Shown here in pieces: positions 23,377-33,248 of a stretch of 64,000 nt of DNA (the stretch's first letter is position 1; every line of letters begins with the position of its first letter). The stretch covers positions 1-64,000 of the forward strand of contig NZ_LIVZ01000012.1 in NCBI RefSeq assembly GCF_001905845.1. Direction: 5' to 3'. A program made the translations under genes and the position numbers. The notes under the pieces were generated by a model, which worked only from the letters and a program-made list of their open reading frames with translations, ran no database searches and was not told the origin of the DNA. The DNA comes from Streptomyces sp. TSRI0107. Its GTDB lineage: Bacteria; Actinomycetota; Actinomycetes; Streptomycetales; Streptomycetaceae.

Positions 23377-25605
23377 ATGGGGGAGACGAGACTGATCCAG
23401 GGCCGCTACCGGCTGCTGGATCTGATCGGGCGCGGCGGCATGGGCGAGGTGTGGCGGGCGCGCGACGAGTCGCTGGGGCGGCAGGTCGCCGTGAAGTGCC
23501 TCAAGCCGCTCCGCGAGCAGCACGACCAGTCGTTCACCCGGGTGCTGCGCGAGCGGTTCCGGCGGGAGGCGAGAGCCGCCGCGGCCCTCCAGCACCGCGG
23601 GATCACCGTCGTGCACGACTTCGGGGAGTCCGACGGGGTGCTCTTCCTCGTCATGGAGCTGCTTCAGGGCCGCGACCTCAGCCGGCTCCTGGAGGACAAC
23701 AAGCACCACCCGCTCCCCGTCGACGACGTCGTCGAGATCGCCGACCAGGTGTCCGCGGCCCTCGCCTACACCCACCAGCAGGGCATCGTGCACCGCGACC
23801 TGAAGCCCGCGAACATCGTGCGGCTCACCGACGGCACGGTGAAGATCTGCGACTTCGGCATCGCCCGCCTCGGCCACGACATCGGCTTCACGTCCCGGCT
23901 GACCGGCACCGGCATCGCGATGGGCACCCCGCACTACATGTCACCGGAACAGATCGGCGGGGACGGCGTCGACCAGCGCAGCGACCTCTACTCGCTGGGC
24001 TGCGTGCTGTACGAGATCGCCACCGGCGTACCGCCGTTCGACCTCGACGACGCCTGGGCGATCCTCGTCGGCCACCGGGACACACCCCCGCCGCCCCCGC
24101 GCGGCCACCGGCCCGAACTGCCCGCCTACCTGGAGCGGATCATCCTCGACCTGCTCGCCAAGCAGCCCGAGGAACGGCCCGGCGACGCCCGCGAGGTGGG
24201 GCGGCGGATCAGCGCGGCCCGGGCGACCCCGTCGTACGTGACGACCGTCCTGGCGCCCCGGCCGGCACCGTACGCCGGGACCACCGCGGCGGCCGCCGAG
24301 CCGCGGCTGCCGGACTGGACCCGCGGCATGACCACCGGCCACAAGGCGGCCGGCACCGGGCCGCGCGGCACACCCCCGGACGCCGGGGCCGGGCTCTCCG
24401 GCCGCTGGACCGCGCGGCCCGTCACCGGCCAGGTCCCGGAACCCGCGCCGCGGGAGCGGTCGGTGCCGCCGCCCGCGGTGCTCGCCACCCTCGCCTCACG
24501 CCACAACGCGGGCCTCAGCCTGGGCCGGCTCGGCCGCTGGGCGGAGGCGGGCGAGGTGCACCGGGCGGTCGCCGCCGAACGCGAGCACCTGCTCGGATCC
24601 GAACACCCGGACACCCTCGACAGCCGCCACCAGGTGGCCTTCGCCCTCAGCCGCACCGGCCGCGCCGCCGACGCGCTGCGCGAGTACACCCACGTGGCCC
24701 GGGTGCGGACCCGGCTGCTCGGCACCGACCACCCGGACACCCTCGCCGCCCGGCAGGAGATGGCGTACGTGCTCGGCCAGTTGGGGCGTCCGCTGGACGC
24801 CGACCGGGTGTACCGGGCGGTGCTCGCGGTCCGCGAGCGCACCATGGGCCCCGACCACCCCGACACCCTGCGCTGCCGCCACAACCTCGCCTTCAACCTC
24901 GGCCGGCTGGGCCGGCTGGAGGACTCCTACCGGATGGCCTGCGAGGTCGCCGGGGACCGCGCCCGGGTGCTCGGACCGGAGCACCCCGACACCCTGGTCA
25001 CCCGGTACGAAGTCGCCTACGCCCTGGGCCAGCTGGGCCGCTGGCCGGAGGCGCTGACCGTCTACCGCGAGGTCACCGAGGCCCGCACCCGGGCACTCGG
25101 CCCCGACCACCCCGACACCCTCGCCGCCCGCTACGAGGTCGGCATCAGCCTCGGCCGGCTCGGCCGCAGCGCGGACGCCCTGCGGCTCTACCGCGCCCTC
25201 GTCGAGGACCGCGTCCGTGTGCACGGCCCCGCCCACCCCGAGACCCTGCGCGCCCGCCACGGCCTCGGCGTCAACCTCGGCCGCCTCGGCCGCTGGGAGG
25301 AGGCCCTGACGGAGGCCCGCGACGTGTGCGCGATCCGCGAGCGCGTCCTCGGCCCCGAGCACCCGGACACCCTGGTCAGCCGCCGCGAGGTCGCGGTCGG
25401 CCTCGGCTGGCTCGGCCGCTGGCAGGACGCCCTCGCCGAGTACCGCACCGTCGCCGCCGTCCGCGAGCGCGTCCTCGGCCCCGACCACCCCGACACCCTC
25501 ACCAGCCGCAACGACGAGGCCCACTGCCTGGAACAGCTCGGCCGCGGCCCGGAGGCGGTGGAGCTGTACCGCCGAGCGGCCGAACTGCGCGGGCAGGGCG
25601 TCTGA
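23377..25605 (+). CDS. Serine/threonine protein kinase with eight C-terminal TPRs
   Basis: 742 residues. The kinase domain (~8-270) has GRGGMGEVW, Lys 40 in VAVK, HRDLKPAN (Asp 141), DFGIARLG and MSPEQIGG, so it looks catalytically complete. A Pro/Arg/Gly-rich linker (~270-360) leads to eight tandem repeats of 42 residues, each ending in LGxxHPDTL or a close variant, in the style of kinesin-light-chain TPRs. No membrane helix or PASTA domain is present, unlike PknB, so it is cytoplasmic and the TPRs probably recruit substrates. A likely -10 element, CATACT, lies at 23321. Its targets are unknown. Confidence 0.9.
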   Translation: MGETRLIQGRYRLLDLIGRGGMGEVWRARDESLGRQVAVKCLKPLREQHDQSFTRVLRERFRREARAAAALQHRGITVVHDFGESDGVLFLVMELLQGRDLSRLLEDNKHHPLPVDDVVEIADQVSAALAYTHQQGIVHRDLKPANIVRLTDGTVKICDFGIARLGHDIGFTSRLTGTGIAMGTPHYMSPEQIGGDGVDQRSDLYSLGCVLYEIATGVPPFDLDDAWAILVGHRDTPPPPPRGHRPELPAYLERIILDLLAKQPEERPGDAREVGRRISAARATPSYVTTVLAPRPAPYAGTTAAAAEPRLPDWTRGMTTGHKAAGTGPRGTPPDAGAGLSGRWTARPVTGQVPEPAPRERSVPPPAVLATLASRHNAGLSLGRLGRWAEAGEVHRAVAAEREHLLGSEHPDTLDSRHQVAFALSRTGRAADALREYTHVARVRTRLLGTDHPDTLAARQEMAYVLGQLGRPLDADRVYRAVLAVRERTMGPDHPDTLRCRHNLAFNLGRLGRLEDSYRMACEVAGDRARVLGPEHPDTLVTRYEVAYALGQLGRWPEALTVYREVTEARTRALGPDHPDTLAARYEVGISLGRLGRSADALRLYRALVEDRVRVHGPAHPETLRARHGLGVNLGRLGRWEEALTEARDVCAIRERVLGPEHPDTLVSRREVAVGLGWLGRWQDALAEYRTVAAVRERVLGPDHPDTLTSRNDEAHCLEQLGRGPEAVELYRRAAELRGQGV

Positions 25606-25672
25606 GGCGGGGGCGGAGCGGAGCCCGCGGCGGGGCTCTGGCGGCGGCGGATCACCCGTGTTACCAAGAACC

Positions 25673-27247
25673 ATGCCCGCACCCGCGCCGCAGCGCGCCT
25701 ACGACGCCGTGATCGTCGGCGGTGGTCACAACGGCCTGGTCGCCGCCGCCTACCTGGCCCGCGCCGGACGCTCCGTCCTGGTGCTGGAACGCCTCGGCCA
25801 CACCGGGGGCGCCGCCGTCTCCACCCGTCCTTTCGCCGGCGTCGACGCCCGTCTGTCCCGCTACTCGTACCTGGTCAGCCTGCTGCCCCGGAAGATCGTC
25901 CGGGACCTCGACCTGGACTTCCGGGTACGCACCCGTACCGTCTCCTCGTACACCCCGGCCGAACGCGGCGGACGCCCCACCGGCCTGCTCGTCGGCGGCG
26001 GCGAGCGGCGCACCCGGGAGGCGTTCGCCCGGCTGACCGGCGACGACCGGGAGTACGCGGCCTGGCAGCGTTTCTACGGCATGACCGGGCGGGTCGCCGA
26101 GCGGGTGTTCCCGACCCTGACCGAACCGCTGCCCAGCCGGGCGGAGCTGCGCCGCCGCGTCGACGACGAGGACGCCTGGCGGATGCTCTTCGAGGAGCCC
26201 ATCGGCCGGGCCATCGAGGACGACTTCGCGGACGACCTGGTGCGCGGCGTGGTCCTCACCGACGCGCTGATCGGCACCTTCGCCGACGCCCACGATCCCG
26301 GCCTGGCCCAGAACCGCTGCTTCCTGTACCACGTGATCGGCGGCGGCACCGGCGCCTGGGACGTCCCGGTCGGCGGCATGGGCGCCCTGACCGACGCGCT
26401 GGCGGCCACCGCCCGCGCGGCCGGCGCCGTCCTGGCCACCGGGCACGAGGCGGTGCGCATCGCCACCGACGGCCGGACCGCCGAGGTCACCTACCGCACC
26501 GCCGACGGCGAGGGCGTCGCCGCCGCCCGGCACGTCCTGGTGAACGCCGCGCCGCGCGAGCTGGCCGCCCTCACCGGCGACGCCCCGCCGGAACCCGCCA
26601 AGGGCGCCCAGCTCAAGGTCAACATGCTGCTGAAGCGGCTGCCCAGGCTCCGCGACCCCGACGTCGACCCGCGTGAGGCGTTCGCCGGCACCTTCCACAT
26701 CGCGGAGGGCTACCGGCAACTGGCCGCCGCGCATGCCCAGGCCGCCGCCGGCGAACTGCCCGCCGCGCCGCCCTCCGAGATCTACTGCCACTCGCTGACC
26801 GACCCGACGATCCTCGCCCCCGCCCTCGCCGAGCAGGGCTACCAGACGCTCACCCTGTTCGGCCTGCACACCCCCGCCCGGCTCTTCGCCCACGACCACG
26901 ACACCGTCCGCGACGAACTGCTGAAACTCACCCTCGCCCAGCTCGACGCCCACCTCGCCGAACCGCTCGCCGACTGCCTCGCCGAGGACGCCGACGGCCG
27001 CCCCTGCATCGAGGCGAAGACCCCGCTGGACCTCGAGCGCGACCTCGGGCTGCCCGGCGGCAACATCTTCCACCGCGCCCTGTCCTGGCCCCACGCCCAG
27101 GACGGCACCGGCCGCTGGGGCGTCGAGACCCGGCACCGCAACGTCCTGCTGTGCGGCGCGGGCGCCGTGCGCGGCGGCGGAGTCAGCGGAGTGCCCGGCC
27201 ACAACGCCGCGATGGCCGTGCTGGAGGGCGAGACGGCCTCCGGTTGA
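25673..27247 (+). CDS. FAD-dependent oxidoreductase, phytoene-desaturase/PYROXD2-like
   Basis: 524 residues. It opens with DAVIVGGGHNGLVAAAYLARAGRSVLVLE, the FAD-binding GxGxxG motif with the terminal acidic residue, then GGAAVSTRPFAGVDARLSRYSY. A DVPVGGMGALTDALAATARAAGA block and a C-terminal FLAVIN-type motif (LLCGAGAVRGGGVSGVPGHNAAMAV) complete the family pattern. Such enzymes oxidise or isomerise polyene or related substrates; there are no carotenoid genes nearby, so the substrate is unknown. Its stop overlaps the start of the SpoIIE phosphatase gene (TGATG), implying coupled translation of redox enzyme and signalling protein. Confidence 0.8.
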   Translation: MPAPAPQRAYDAVIVGGGHNGLVAAAYLARAGRSVLVLERLGHTGGAAVSTRPFAGVDARLSRYSYLVSLLPRKIVRDLDLDFRVRTRTVSSYTPAERGGRPTGLLVGGGERRTREAFARLTGDDREYAAWQRFYGMTGRVAERVFPTLTEPLPSRAELRRRVDDEDAWRMLFEEPIGRAIEDDFADDLVRGVVLTDALIGTFADAHDPGLAQNRCFLYHVIGGGTGAWDVPVGGMGALTDALAATARAAGAVLATGHEAVRIATDGRTAEVTYRTADGEGVAAARHVLVNAAPRELAALTGDAPPEPAKGAQLKVNMLLKRLPRLRDPDVDPREAFAGTFHIAEGYRQLAAAHAQAAAGELPAAPPSEIYCHSLTDPTILAPALAEQGYQTLTLFGLHTPARLFAHDHDTVRDELLKLTLAQLDAHLAEPLADCLAEDADGRPCIEAKTPLDLERDLGLPGGNIFHRALSWPHAQDGTGRWGVETRHRNVLLCGAGAVRGGGVSGVPGHNAAMAVLEGETASG

Positions 27248-29700
27248 TGCCGCTCGCCGCGCGCGCGATGCTCGTACACATGGTGACGGCGCCGCGCGAT
27301 GACGTGCGAGCGGCCACGGCCGGTGACGCGCTGGCGGTGGTCGATGCGCGAGGGATCGTCACGGGGTGGACGGACCGTGCCCGCGTCCTCACGGGCTACG
27401 CCGCCGAGGAGGTCACCGGCCGCCGCGCCGCCGACCTCGTCGACGGCGACCCCGGCACCGCCCGGCACCGGCTGACCGGCACCGGCACCGCCGTCGTGCC
27501 GCTCCGGCACAAGGACGGCCGCCGGCTGGACCTGACCCTGCGGGCCTGTCCGCTGGCCGGCGCCGAGGGGCGGCCCCAGGGGTGGGTGATCAGCACCGCC
27601 CCGGACGCCCGGGACGGACTGCTGTGCGAGCTGGCGTTCCGGCAGGCCTCCGTGCCGATGTCCGTCTTCGACACCGAACAGCGCTGCCTGCGCATGAACG
27701 GCGAGGCGTACCGGGTGATGGGCCGGCCGGAGGACGAGCTCCGGCACCGCCACCACCCGGAGACCGCGGCGGACGCCGAGCACGGCCGCGGCTTCCTGCA
27801 CCACCTCGGACAGGTCGCGGAGACCGGGCGGCCCGCCCGGTACGAGAGCTGGACCCGCTCCCCGTCCGGGCGGCGCGCGCACGCCTGGAACATGGAGATG
27901 TGGCCGGTGCGTGAGGCGTCCGGGGAGCTGATCGGCACCGCGCTCGCCGCGTTCGACAGCAGCGAGCAGCACTGGGCGCGGCAGCGGCTGGCGATGCTGA
28001 ACGAGGCCGCCGTCGGCGTCGGCTCCAAGCTCGACGTCGTCCACACCGCCCGGGAACTGGCCGAGCTGGTGGTGCCCCGGCTCGCCGACTTCGCCAGCGT
28101 GGACCTGCTGGACTCGGTCATCGAGGGCGAGGAGCCCGTCGTGGGCCTGTCCGACGGGGTTCTGACGCTGCGCCGGGTCGCCCACCACTCCCTGACGCCG
28201 GGCGTGCCGGAGACCACGATCCACCTCGGCGCCGACGACGCCTACCCGCCCCAGTCACCACCGGCCCGCGCCCTCGCCACCGGCGAGCCCGTGCTCACCC
28301 GCACCGGGGACCCCGCCCTGGACCGCTGGCTGGACCGGCACGACGCCCGCGCGGCGGCCCTGCACGCGTCCGGCACCCGTGAACTGTCCCTGATGGCCGT
28401 CCCGCTGGCGGTGCGCGGCACCACGCTCGGCGTCGCCGTCCTCGTCCGCCGGCTCAGCCCGGACCACCCCGACCCGTTCGACCACGACGACCTCTCCCTG
28501 GCCACAGAGCTGGTCGGCCGCGCCGCCGTCTGCGTCGACCACGCCCGCCGCTACACCCGGGAACGCGCCACCGCGCTCGGCCTGCAACGCAGCCTGCTGC
28601 CGCAGGCGGTGGCCGGACAGGCGGCGGTGGAGTGCGCCTCCCGCTATCTGCCGGCGATCTCCCAGGCGGGCGTGGGCGGCGACTGGTTCGACGTCATCCC
28701 GCTCTCCGGCACCCGGGTGGCGCTGGTCGTCGGGGACGTCGTCGGCCACGGCATCCACGCCTCGGTGACCATGGGACGGCTCCGTACGGCGGTGTGGACG
28801 CTCGCCGACGTGGACCTGCCGCCGGACGAACTCCTCACCCATCTCGACGACCTGGTCGGCCATCTGGCGGGCGACGGGCAGCGGGCACCCGGGGAGATCG
28901 CGGCGACCTGCCTGTACACGGTGTACGACCCGGTGACCCGGCGGTGCACGACGGCCGCCGCCGGCCACCCGCCGCCCGTCGTGCGCCTGCCCGACGGCAC
29001 CGTCGAGGTGGTCGGCATGACCGCCGGGCCGATGCTCGGCGTCGGCGGGCTGCCGTTCGAGGCCACGGAGCGGGAGCTGCCCGAGGGCGCCGTGCTGGCC
29101 CTCTACACGGACGGGCTGATCGAGGGCCGCGACCAGGACGTGGACGCGGGCACCGCCGCGCTGTGCGCCGCGCTCGCCGAACCCGCCGACACGATCGACC
29201 TGCTGTGCGACCGCGTCCTCGCGTCGCTGCTCCCCGACACCCCCGTCGACGACGTGGCCCTGCTGATCGCCCGCACCCGGGCCCTGGACGCCGACCGGGT
29301 GGCCGTGTGGGACCTGCCCGCCGACCCCGCGGTGGTCGCCACCGCCCGGCAGGAGGCCACCGAACAGCTTGAGCGGTGGGGGCTGGAGGAGTCCGTGTTC
29401 GTCACCGAGCTGGTGGTCAGCGAACTGGTCACCAACGCCATCCGGTACGGCGGCGCCCCCATCCAGCTCCGTCTGATCCGCGACCAGGCCGCCCTGATCT
29501 GCGAGGTCTCCGACGCCAGCAGCACCTCCCCGCATCTGCGCCGGGCCCGCACCTTCGACGAGGGCGGCCGCGGACTGCTTCTCGTCGCCCAGCTCACCCA
29601 GCGCTGGGGCACCCGGCCGAGCGGCACCGGGAAGACCATCTGGGCCGAACAGGCGCTCCCTCCGGAAGGCTCGTCCGCGGCTCCCGGCCAACTGGCCTGA
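27247..29700 (+). CDS. PAS-PAS-GAF-SpoIIE phosphatase-HATPase signalling protein
   Basis: 817 residues from an ATG overlapping the previous stop; in-frame ATGs at 27268 and 27280 are alternatives. Domain order: PAS (~15-115), second PAS (~125-235), GAF (~250-430), SpoIIE/PP2C phosphatase (~445-665, with GVGGDWFDVIPLSG, VGDVVGHGIHASVTMGRL, AGHPPPVVRLPDG, LALYTDGLIEGRD), and an RsbW-like HATPase (~680-805, ELVVSELVTNAIRYGG, DEGGRGLLLVAQL). The acidic residues for metal binding are present. It can therefore both dephosphorylate and possibly phosphorylate anti-sigma antagonists, a design common in Streptomyces partner-switching systems. Confidence 0.9.
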   Translation: MPLAARAMLVHMVTAPRDDVRAATAGDALAVVDARGIVTGWTDRARVLTGYAAEEVTGRRAADLVDGDPGTARHRLTGTGTAVVPLRHKDGRRLDLTLRACPLAGAEGRPQGWVISTAPDARDGLLCELAFRQASVPMSVFDTEQRCLRMNGEAYRVMGRPEDELRHRHHPETAADAEHGRGFLHHLGQVAETGRPARYESWTRSPSGRRAHAWNMEMWPVREASGELIGTALAAFDSSEQHWARQRLAMLNEAAVGVGSKLDVVHTARELAELVVPRLADFASVDLLDSVIEGEEPVVGLSDGVLTLRRVAHHSLTPGVPETTIHLGADDAYPPQSPPARALATGEPVLTRTGDPALDRWLDRHDARAAALHASGTRELSLMAVPLAVRGTTLGVAVLVRRLSPDHPDPFDHDDLSLATELVGRAAVCVDHARRYTRERATALGLQRSLLPQAVAGQAAVECASRYLPAISQAGVGGDWFDVIPLSGTRVALVVGDVVGHGIHASVTMGRLRTAVWTLADVDLPPDELLTHLDDLVGHLAGDGQRAPGEIAATCLYTVYDPVTRRCTTAAAGHPPPVVRLPDGTVEVVGMTAGPMLGVGGLPFEATERELPEGAVLALYTDGLIEGRDQDVDAGTAALCAALAEPADTIDLLCDRVLASLLPDTPVDDVALLIARTRALDADRVAVWDLPADPAVVATARQEATEQLERWGLEESVFVTELVVSELVTNAIRYGGAPIQLRLIRDQAALICEVSDASSTSPHLRRARTFDEGGRGLLLVAQLTQRWGTRPSGTGKTIWAEQALPPEGSSAAPGQLA

Positions 29701-29754
29701 CGAACCGTCAGACAATGCCTTCCGTCCTCCGGAGGACTCCGGCATCCTGCGCCC

Positions 29755-30009
29755 ATGCAGACGGAGCTGAGCAACACCCTGGGAGCCGAGCACGCCGTCT
29801 TCGGCTTCACGCCGTTCCCCGCCGTCGCCGCGGCCATCAGCCGGGCCGGCGGCCTCGGAGTGCTCGGCGCGGTCCGCTACACCGCCCCCGGCGAGCTGAG
29901 ACGCGACCTCGACTGGATCGAGGCGCACACCGAGGGCCGCCCCTACGGCCTGGACGTCGTCATGCCCGCGAAGAAGGTCGAGGGCGTCACCGAGGCCGAC
30001 GTCGAACGG
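29755..30009 (+). pseudogene. Nitronate monooxygenase gene stub
   Basis: An ATG starts MQTELSNTLGAEHAVFGFTP, then AVAAAISRAGGLGVLGAVRYTA and DLDWIEAHTEGRPYGLDVVMPA, the N-terminal part of an FMN-dependent nitronate monooxygenase/2-nitropropane dioxygenase family enzyme. After about 85 residues the similarity ends abruptly at VEGVTEADVER, and acyl-CoA synthetase sequence in a different frame follows. The FMN phosphate-binding and catalytic His regions are absent. Confidence 0.8.
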
Positions 30010-30011
30010 CG

Positions 30012-30703
30012 GTGCTCCAGTTCGCGGGCGCGTCCCTGCACATCGGGCACCGGCTGGTCGTCATGGACAAGTGGACGCCCGAGGACATGCTGCGCCTGAT
30101 CGACACCCACCGCTGCACCCACACCCGCATGGTCCCGACCCAGTTCCACCGCCTGCTCGCCCTGCCGCGGGCCGTCAGGGAGGCGTACGACGTGTCGTCC
30201 ATGCGACACGCGATCCACGGCGCCGCCCCCTGCCCCGACCACGTCAAACGCGCCATGCTCGACTGGTGGGGCCCTGCGTGGAGGAGTACTACGCGGCCGG
30301 CGAGGGCGGCGGCGCCTTCGCCACCGCCGAGGACTGCCTGAAGAGACCCGGCACGGTCGGCAAGGCCTGGCCGATCAGCGAACTCGCGATCTTCGACGAC
30401 GACGGGGCCGAGATCGAGTCCGTCCTGCTCGCCCACCCCGCCGTTGCCGACGCCGCCGTGTTCGGCGTCCCGCACGACGACTGGGGTGAGGAGGTGAAGG
30501 CGGTCGTCGAACCGGCGCCCGGCCGCCGGCCGGGGCCGGCCCTCGCCGCCGCCCTCCTCGACCACTGCGCCGAACACCTGGCCGGCTACAAGCGGCCCAG
30601 GAGCGTCGACTTCGTCACCGAGCTGCCCCGCGACCCCAACGGCAAGCTCTGCAAGCGGCGGCTGCGGGACCCCTACCGGGCGGGCCGGACGCGCCCGGTG
30701 TGA
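30012..30703 (+). pseudogene. Acyl-CoA synthetase (FadD-type) relic with frameshift and internal deletion
   Basis: The relic starts inside the enzyme (VLQFAGASLHIGHRLVVMDKW), runs through CTHTRMVPTQFHRLLALP and AIHGAAPCPDHVKRAMLDWWGP, then changes frame near 30274, where one base is missing before CVEEYYAAGEGGGAF. At about 30415 the DDDGAE segment is joined directly to SVLLAHPAVADAAVFGVPHDDWGEEV, losing some 75-80 residues including the motif that contains the hinge. The C-terminus KRPRSVDFVTELPRDPNGKL is intact. The N-terminal AMP-binding half is replaced by the nitronate monooxygenase stub. Confidence 0.85.
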
Positions 30704-30719
30704 CGCGCCCGGCGACGGC

Positions 30720-33128
30720 TCAGCGCTCCCGCACCCGGACCACTCGCAGCGCGGGCGAGGACAGGATGTCCTTCTCGCAGAACCGCGACGTCACCCACCG
30801 CTCGCCGGAGAACAGCCGGGTCTGGTCGGCGAGATGCGGCGAGTCGGGGTCAGAGGACTGCGAGTAGGTCAGCAGGGTCCGGGCCACCGGGCACCGGCCG
30901 CCGTCCCAGCCCACCGCCTGGATGTAGCTGGACCCCGTGGTCACCTGCGTGTAGCCCCCGCGTGCCGGGTCCCACACCGGCTCGATCTTGTTCCACACGC
31001 CGAGGGACTCGGTGCCGCCGGGCACCGCGATGCGCTCACCGCCGCGCACCACGAACTGGTCCTCGCCGAGCGGCGCGTCGAGCGCGATGCCCGCCGCGCG
31101 CAGCTCGGCGACCGCGTCCGCGAGAGCCGTGGCGAAGCCCGGCGCCGCCGTGTTCAGGGTGTGCGGCGTGCGGACCGGGTCGGCCGCGGAGAACGGCACC
31201 TTCCACAGCTGCACCGCCGGCACCGACGCCGTCAGCTTCCGCCAGAACCGGTCGAAGAGCAGCGCGCCCCGGCTGCCGGTGTCCATGGTGCGGTCCCAGG
31301 CCGCGAGCACTTCACAGGCCTCCGTCACGTCGACCGGCGTGCCCTTGCCGCTCGTCGCCGTGCCGCCGGGCAGGCCGGCGCAGGCCTTAGCCGCGTCGGC
31401 CGCCGCCAGGTCACCGGCCGGGACCCGGTTGGCGAACTGCTGCCGCTGGAGGTCCCGCACGGTCAGCTCACCCCGCTCGGCCATCGCCGCCACGTCCTCG
31501 AGCGCCCCGCGGGTCCGCATCGAACGCTGGGTGCCCACGTTGCCGAAGATCCGCTCGTACCCGGTCAGCGGCCGGTCCGCGTTGGCCAGCCACGCGCTGT
31601 CGTTGGAGTTCTCCGCGTACGGCGCGTCCTTCAGCGTCGGCATCCGCGCGGGCCCGAACACACCCTCCTGCACGGCGTCGGCGTCCCGGCCGAGGGCGCA
31701 GTCGCCGCGCGCACCGTCCAGCACGGCTACCCCCGACGCCGGGTAGGTGACCCTGCCGAGCGGGGTGGAACAGCGCTGGGCCAGGTCGTCGGTGATACGC
31801 GGAAGGACCTGCGACTGGGTGAACAGGGTGTGTCCCGCCGAGTCGGCGGCGACGGTGTTCACCCACGGCAGGCCCTGGGTGCGGCGCAGCGCGTCGAGGA
31901 CGTCGTCCGTGCCGCGGGCGGTGGAGAAGCCGAGCGCGGTGTCGGAGGCGCGCAGGTTGGCGGCGTTCGGGTCGTTCAGCGCGTACGCCGTCGTCGCGGT
32001 CCACGGCAGCGGCAGACCGGCGCCGAGCGAGGTGACGACCGGGCCGTAGCGGGTCCACCACTGGGTGCGGGTGACGGGCGCGCCGCCCTTCACCGCGACG
32101 GTGACGGTACGTTTCGTCATCCGGTGCCGCTCGCCGTCGACGACGTAGACCGTCGGGTCCGCCGGGTCCAGGGTCAGCTGGTGCAGGCTGAGGGGCACGC
32201 CGGTCGCCACGGTGTGGCTCCACGCCACATGCGCGTTGTGGCCTATGGAGACCGTCGCCGCGCCGAGCAGCGAGCCGCCCGCCACGTTCAGCCGGCCGGG
32301 GATGGTCTGCTGCGACTGCCAGAACCGGCGGCCGCCCTGCCACGGGTAGTGCGGGTTGCCCAGCAGCAGCCCCCGCCCGTTCGCGGTGGTCGCGCCGCCG
32401 AACGCGACGGCGTTGGAGCCCATGTCCGAGTCGTGCGCCGCGAACAGCGCACGGGCGGCACGGGCGGTGTCCTCGGGGTCCGGTGCCGTGGTGGCGGTGG
32501 ACGCCGTGGGCGGCTGCGCGGCCGTGATGCCGTCGACCGCCCGGCCCTGGCCGCCGAGCACGGCCAGCGCGTACCCGCGCGCCGCCACGTCCAGCGTCGT
32601 CACCGGCCGCACCCAGGCGGCGCCCGCGCACGCCGGGTCGGTGATCCGGTTCTGGCGCAGCCAGGCGTTGTACCCGGCCGCGTAACCCCGCATCAGGTCC
32701 ATCGCCGGCCGGCTCGGGCCCGCCGGCGCGCGCTCGGCGAGCAGCTTCTCCACCGTGCCGGCCTCCCGCACCCCGCGGAAGTACAGGTCGCCGGCGAGGT
32801 TCGTGCCCGCCGAGGACAGCGCGGCGTCGGACGGGCCGTCCGCTCCGAAGAACCTGGACCGCTCGCCGCGCACGGTCACGAAGCCGTCGGCGAGAACGCA
32901 GACCTGGTCGGCGGCCTGCGCCCAGCCGGTGCCGAAACCCAGGCCGGCGTAATCGCGCGCGGTGATGTGCGGGATGCCGTACTCGGTGTAGCGGATGACC
33001 GCGGACAGACCGCCGTGCGAGGGACGGTCCTCGCGGCCGTGCCGCTCGGCGGCGGCCGCGGGCAGCGTGGCGGCGGCGGTGAACAGGGCGACGGCCGTGA
33101 CGGCGAGCCGTCTCCAGCGGATGCGCAT
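30720..33128 (-). CDS. Secreted penicillin-acylase family amidohydrolase (aculeacin/AHL acylase type)
   Basis: 802 residues, the usual size of the precursor. A twin-Arg-less signal peptide ends near AAAAER. The alpha part has IRYTEYGIPHITARDYAGLGFGTGWAQAADQ. The autocleavage site is DMGSNAVAFGG: Ser 238 becomes the N-terminal nucleophile of the beta subunit. Downstream NPHYPW, SIGHNAHVAWSHTV and later QFANRVPA fit the family. Known members remove acyl chains from lipopeptides, penicillins or acyl-homoserine lactones outside the cell. ATG 33128 has GGGAGG four bases upstream; an ATG five codons earlier is possible. It is divergent from an acyl-CoA synthetase, which could use the freed acid. 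Confidence 0.85.
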   Translation of the reverse strand: MRIRWRRLAVTAVALFTAAATLPAAAAERHGREDRPSHGGLSAVIRYTEYGIPHITARDYAGLGFGTGWAQAADQVCVLADGFVTVRGERSRFFGADGPSDAALSSAGTNLAGDLYFRGVREAGTVEKLLAERAPAGPSRPAMDLMRGYAAGYNAWLRQNRITDPACAGAAWVRPVTTLDVAARGYALAVLGGQGRAVDGITAAQPPTASTATTAPDPEDTARAARALFAAHDSDMGSNAVAFGGATTANGRGLLLGNPHYPWQGGRRFWQSQQTIPGRLNVAGGSLLGAATVSIGHNAHVAWSHTVATGVPLSLHQLTLDPADPTVYVVDGERHRMTKRTVTVAVKGGAPVTRTQWWTRYGPVVTSLGAGLPLPWTATTAYALNDPNAANLRASDTALGFSTARGTDDVLDALRRTQGLPWVNTVAADSAGHTLFTQSQVLPRITDDLAQRCSTPLGRVTYPASGVAVLDGARGDCALGRDADAVQEGVFGPARMPTLKDAPYAENSNDSAWLANADRPLTGYERIFGNVGTQRSMRTRGALEDVAAMAERGELTVRDLQRQQFANRVPAGDLAAADAAKACAGLPGGTATSGKGTPVDVTEACEVLAAWDRTMDTGSRGALLFDRFWRKLTASVPAVQLWKVPFSAADPVRTPHTLNTAAPGFATALADAVAELRAAGIALDAPLGEDQFVVRGGERIAVPGGTESLGVWNKIEPVWDPARGGYTQVTTGSSYIQAVGWDGGRCPVARTLLTYSQSSDPDSPHLADQTRLFSGERWVTSRFCEKDILSSPALRVVRVRER

Positions 33129-33248
33129 GGTGCCTCCCAACATCATTGGGGGAAGGGGCGGTTGAGCGTACCAACGGGTATGTGTCCAGGGCACCGGTGT
33201 GGTGAGGCGTCTTGACCCGGGCCTCCCGCCGATCCAGGATCGGGAGCC

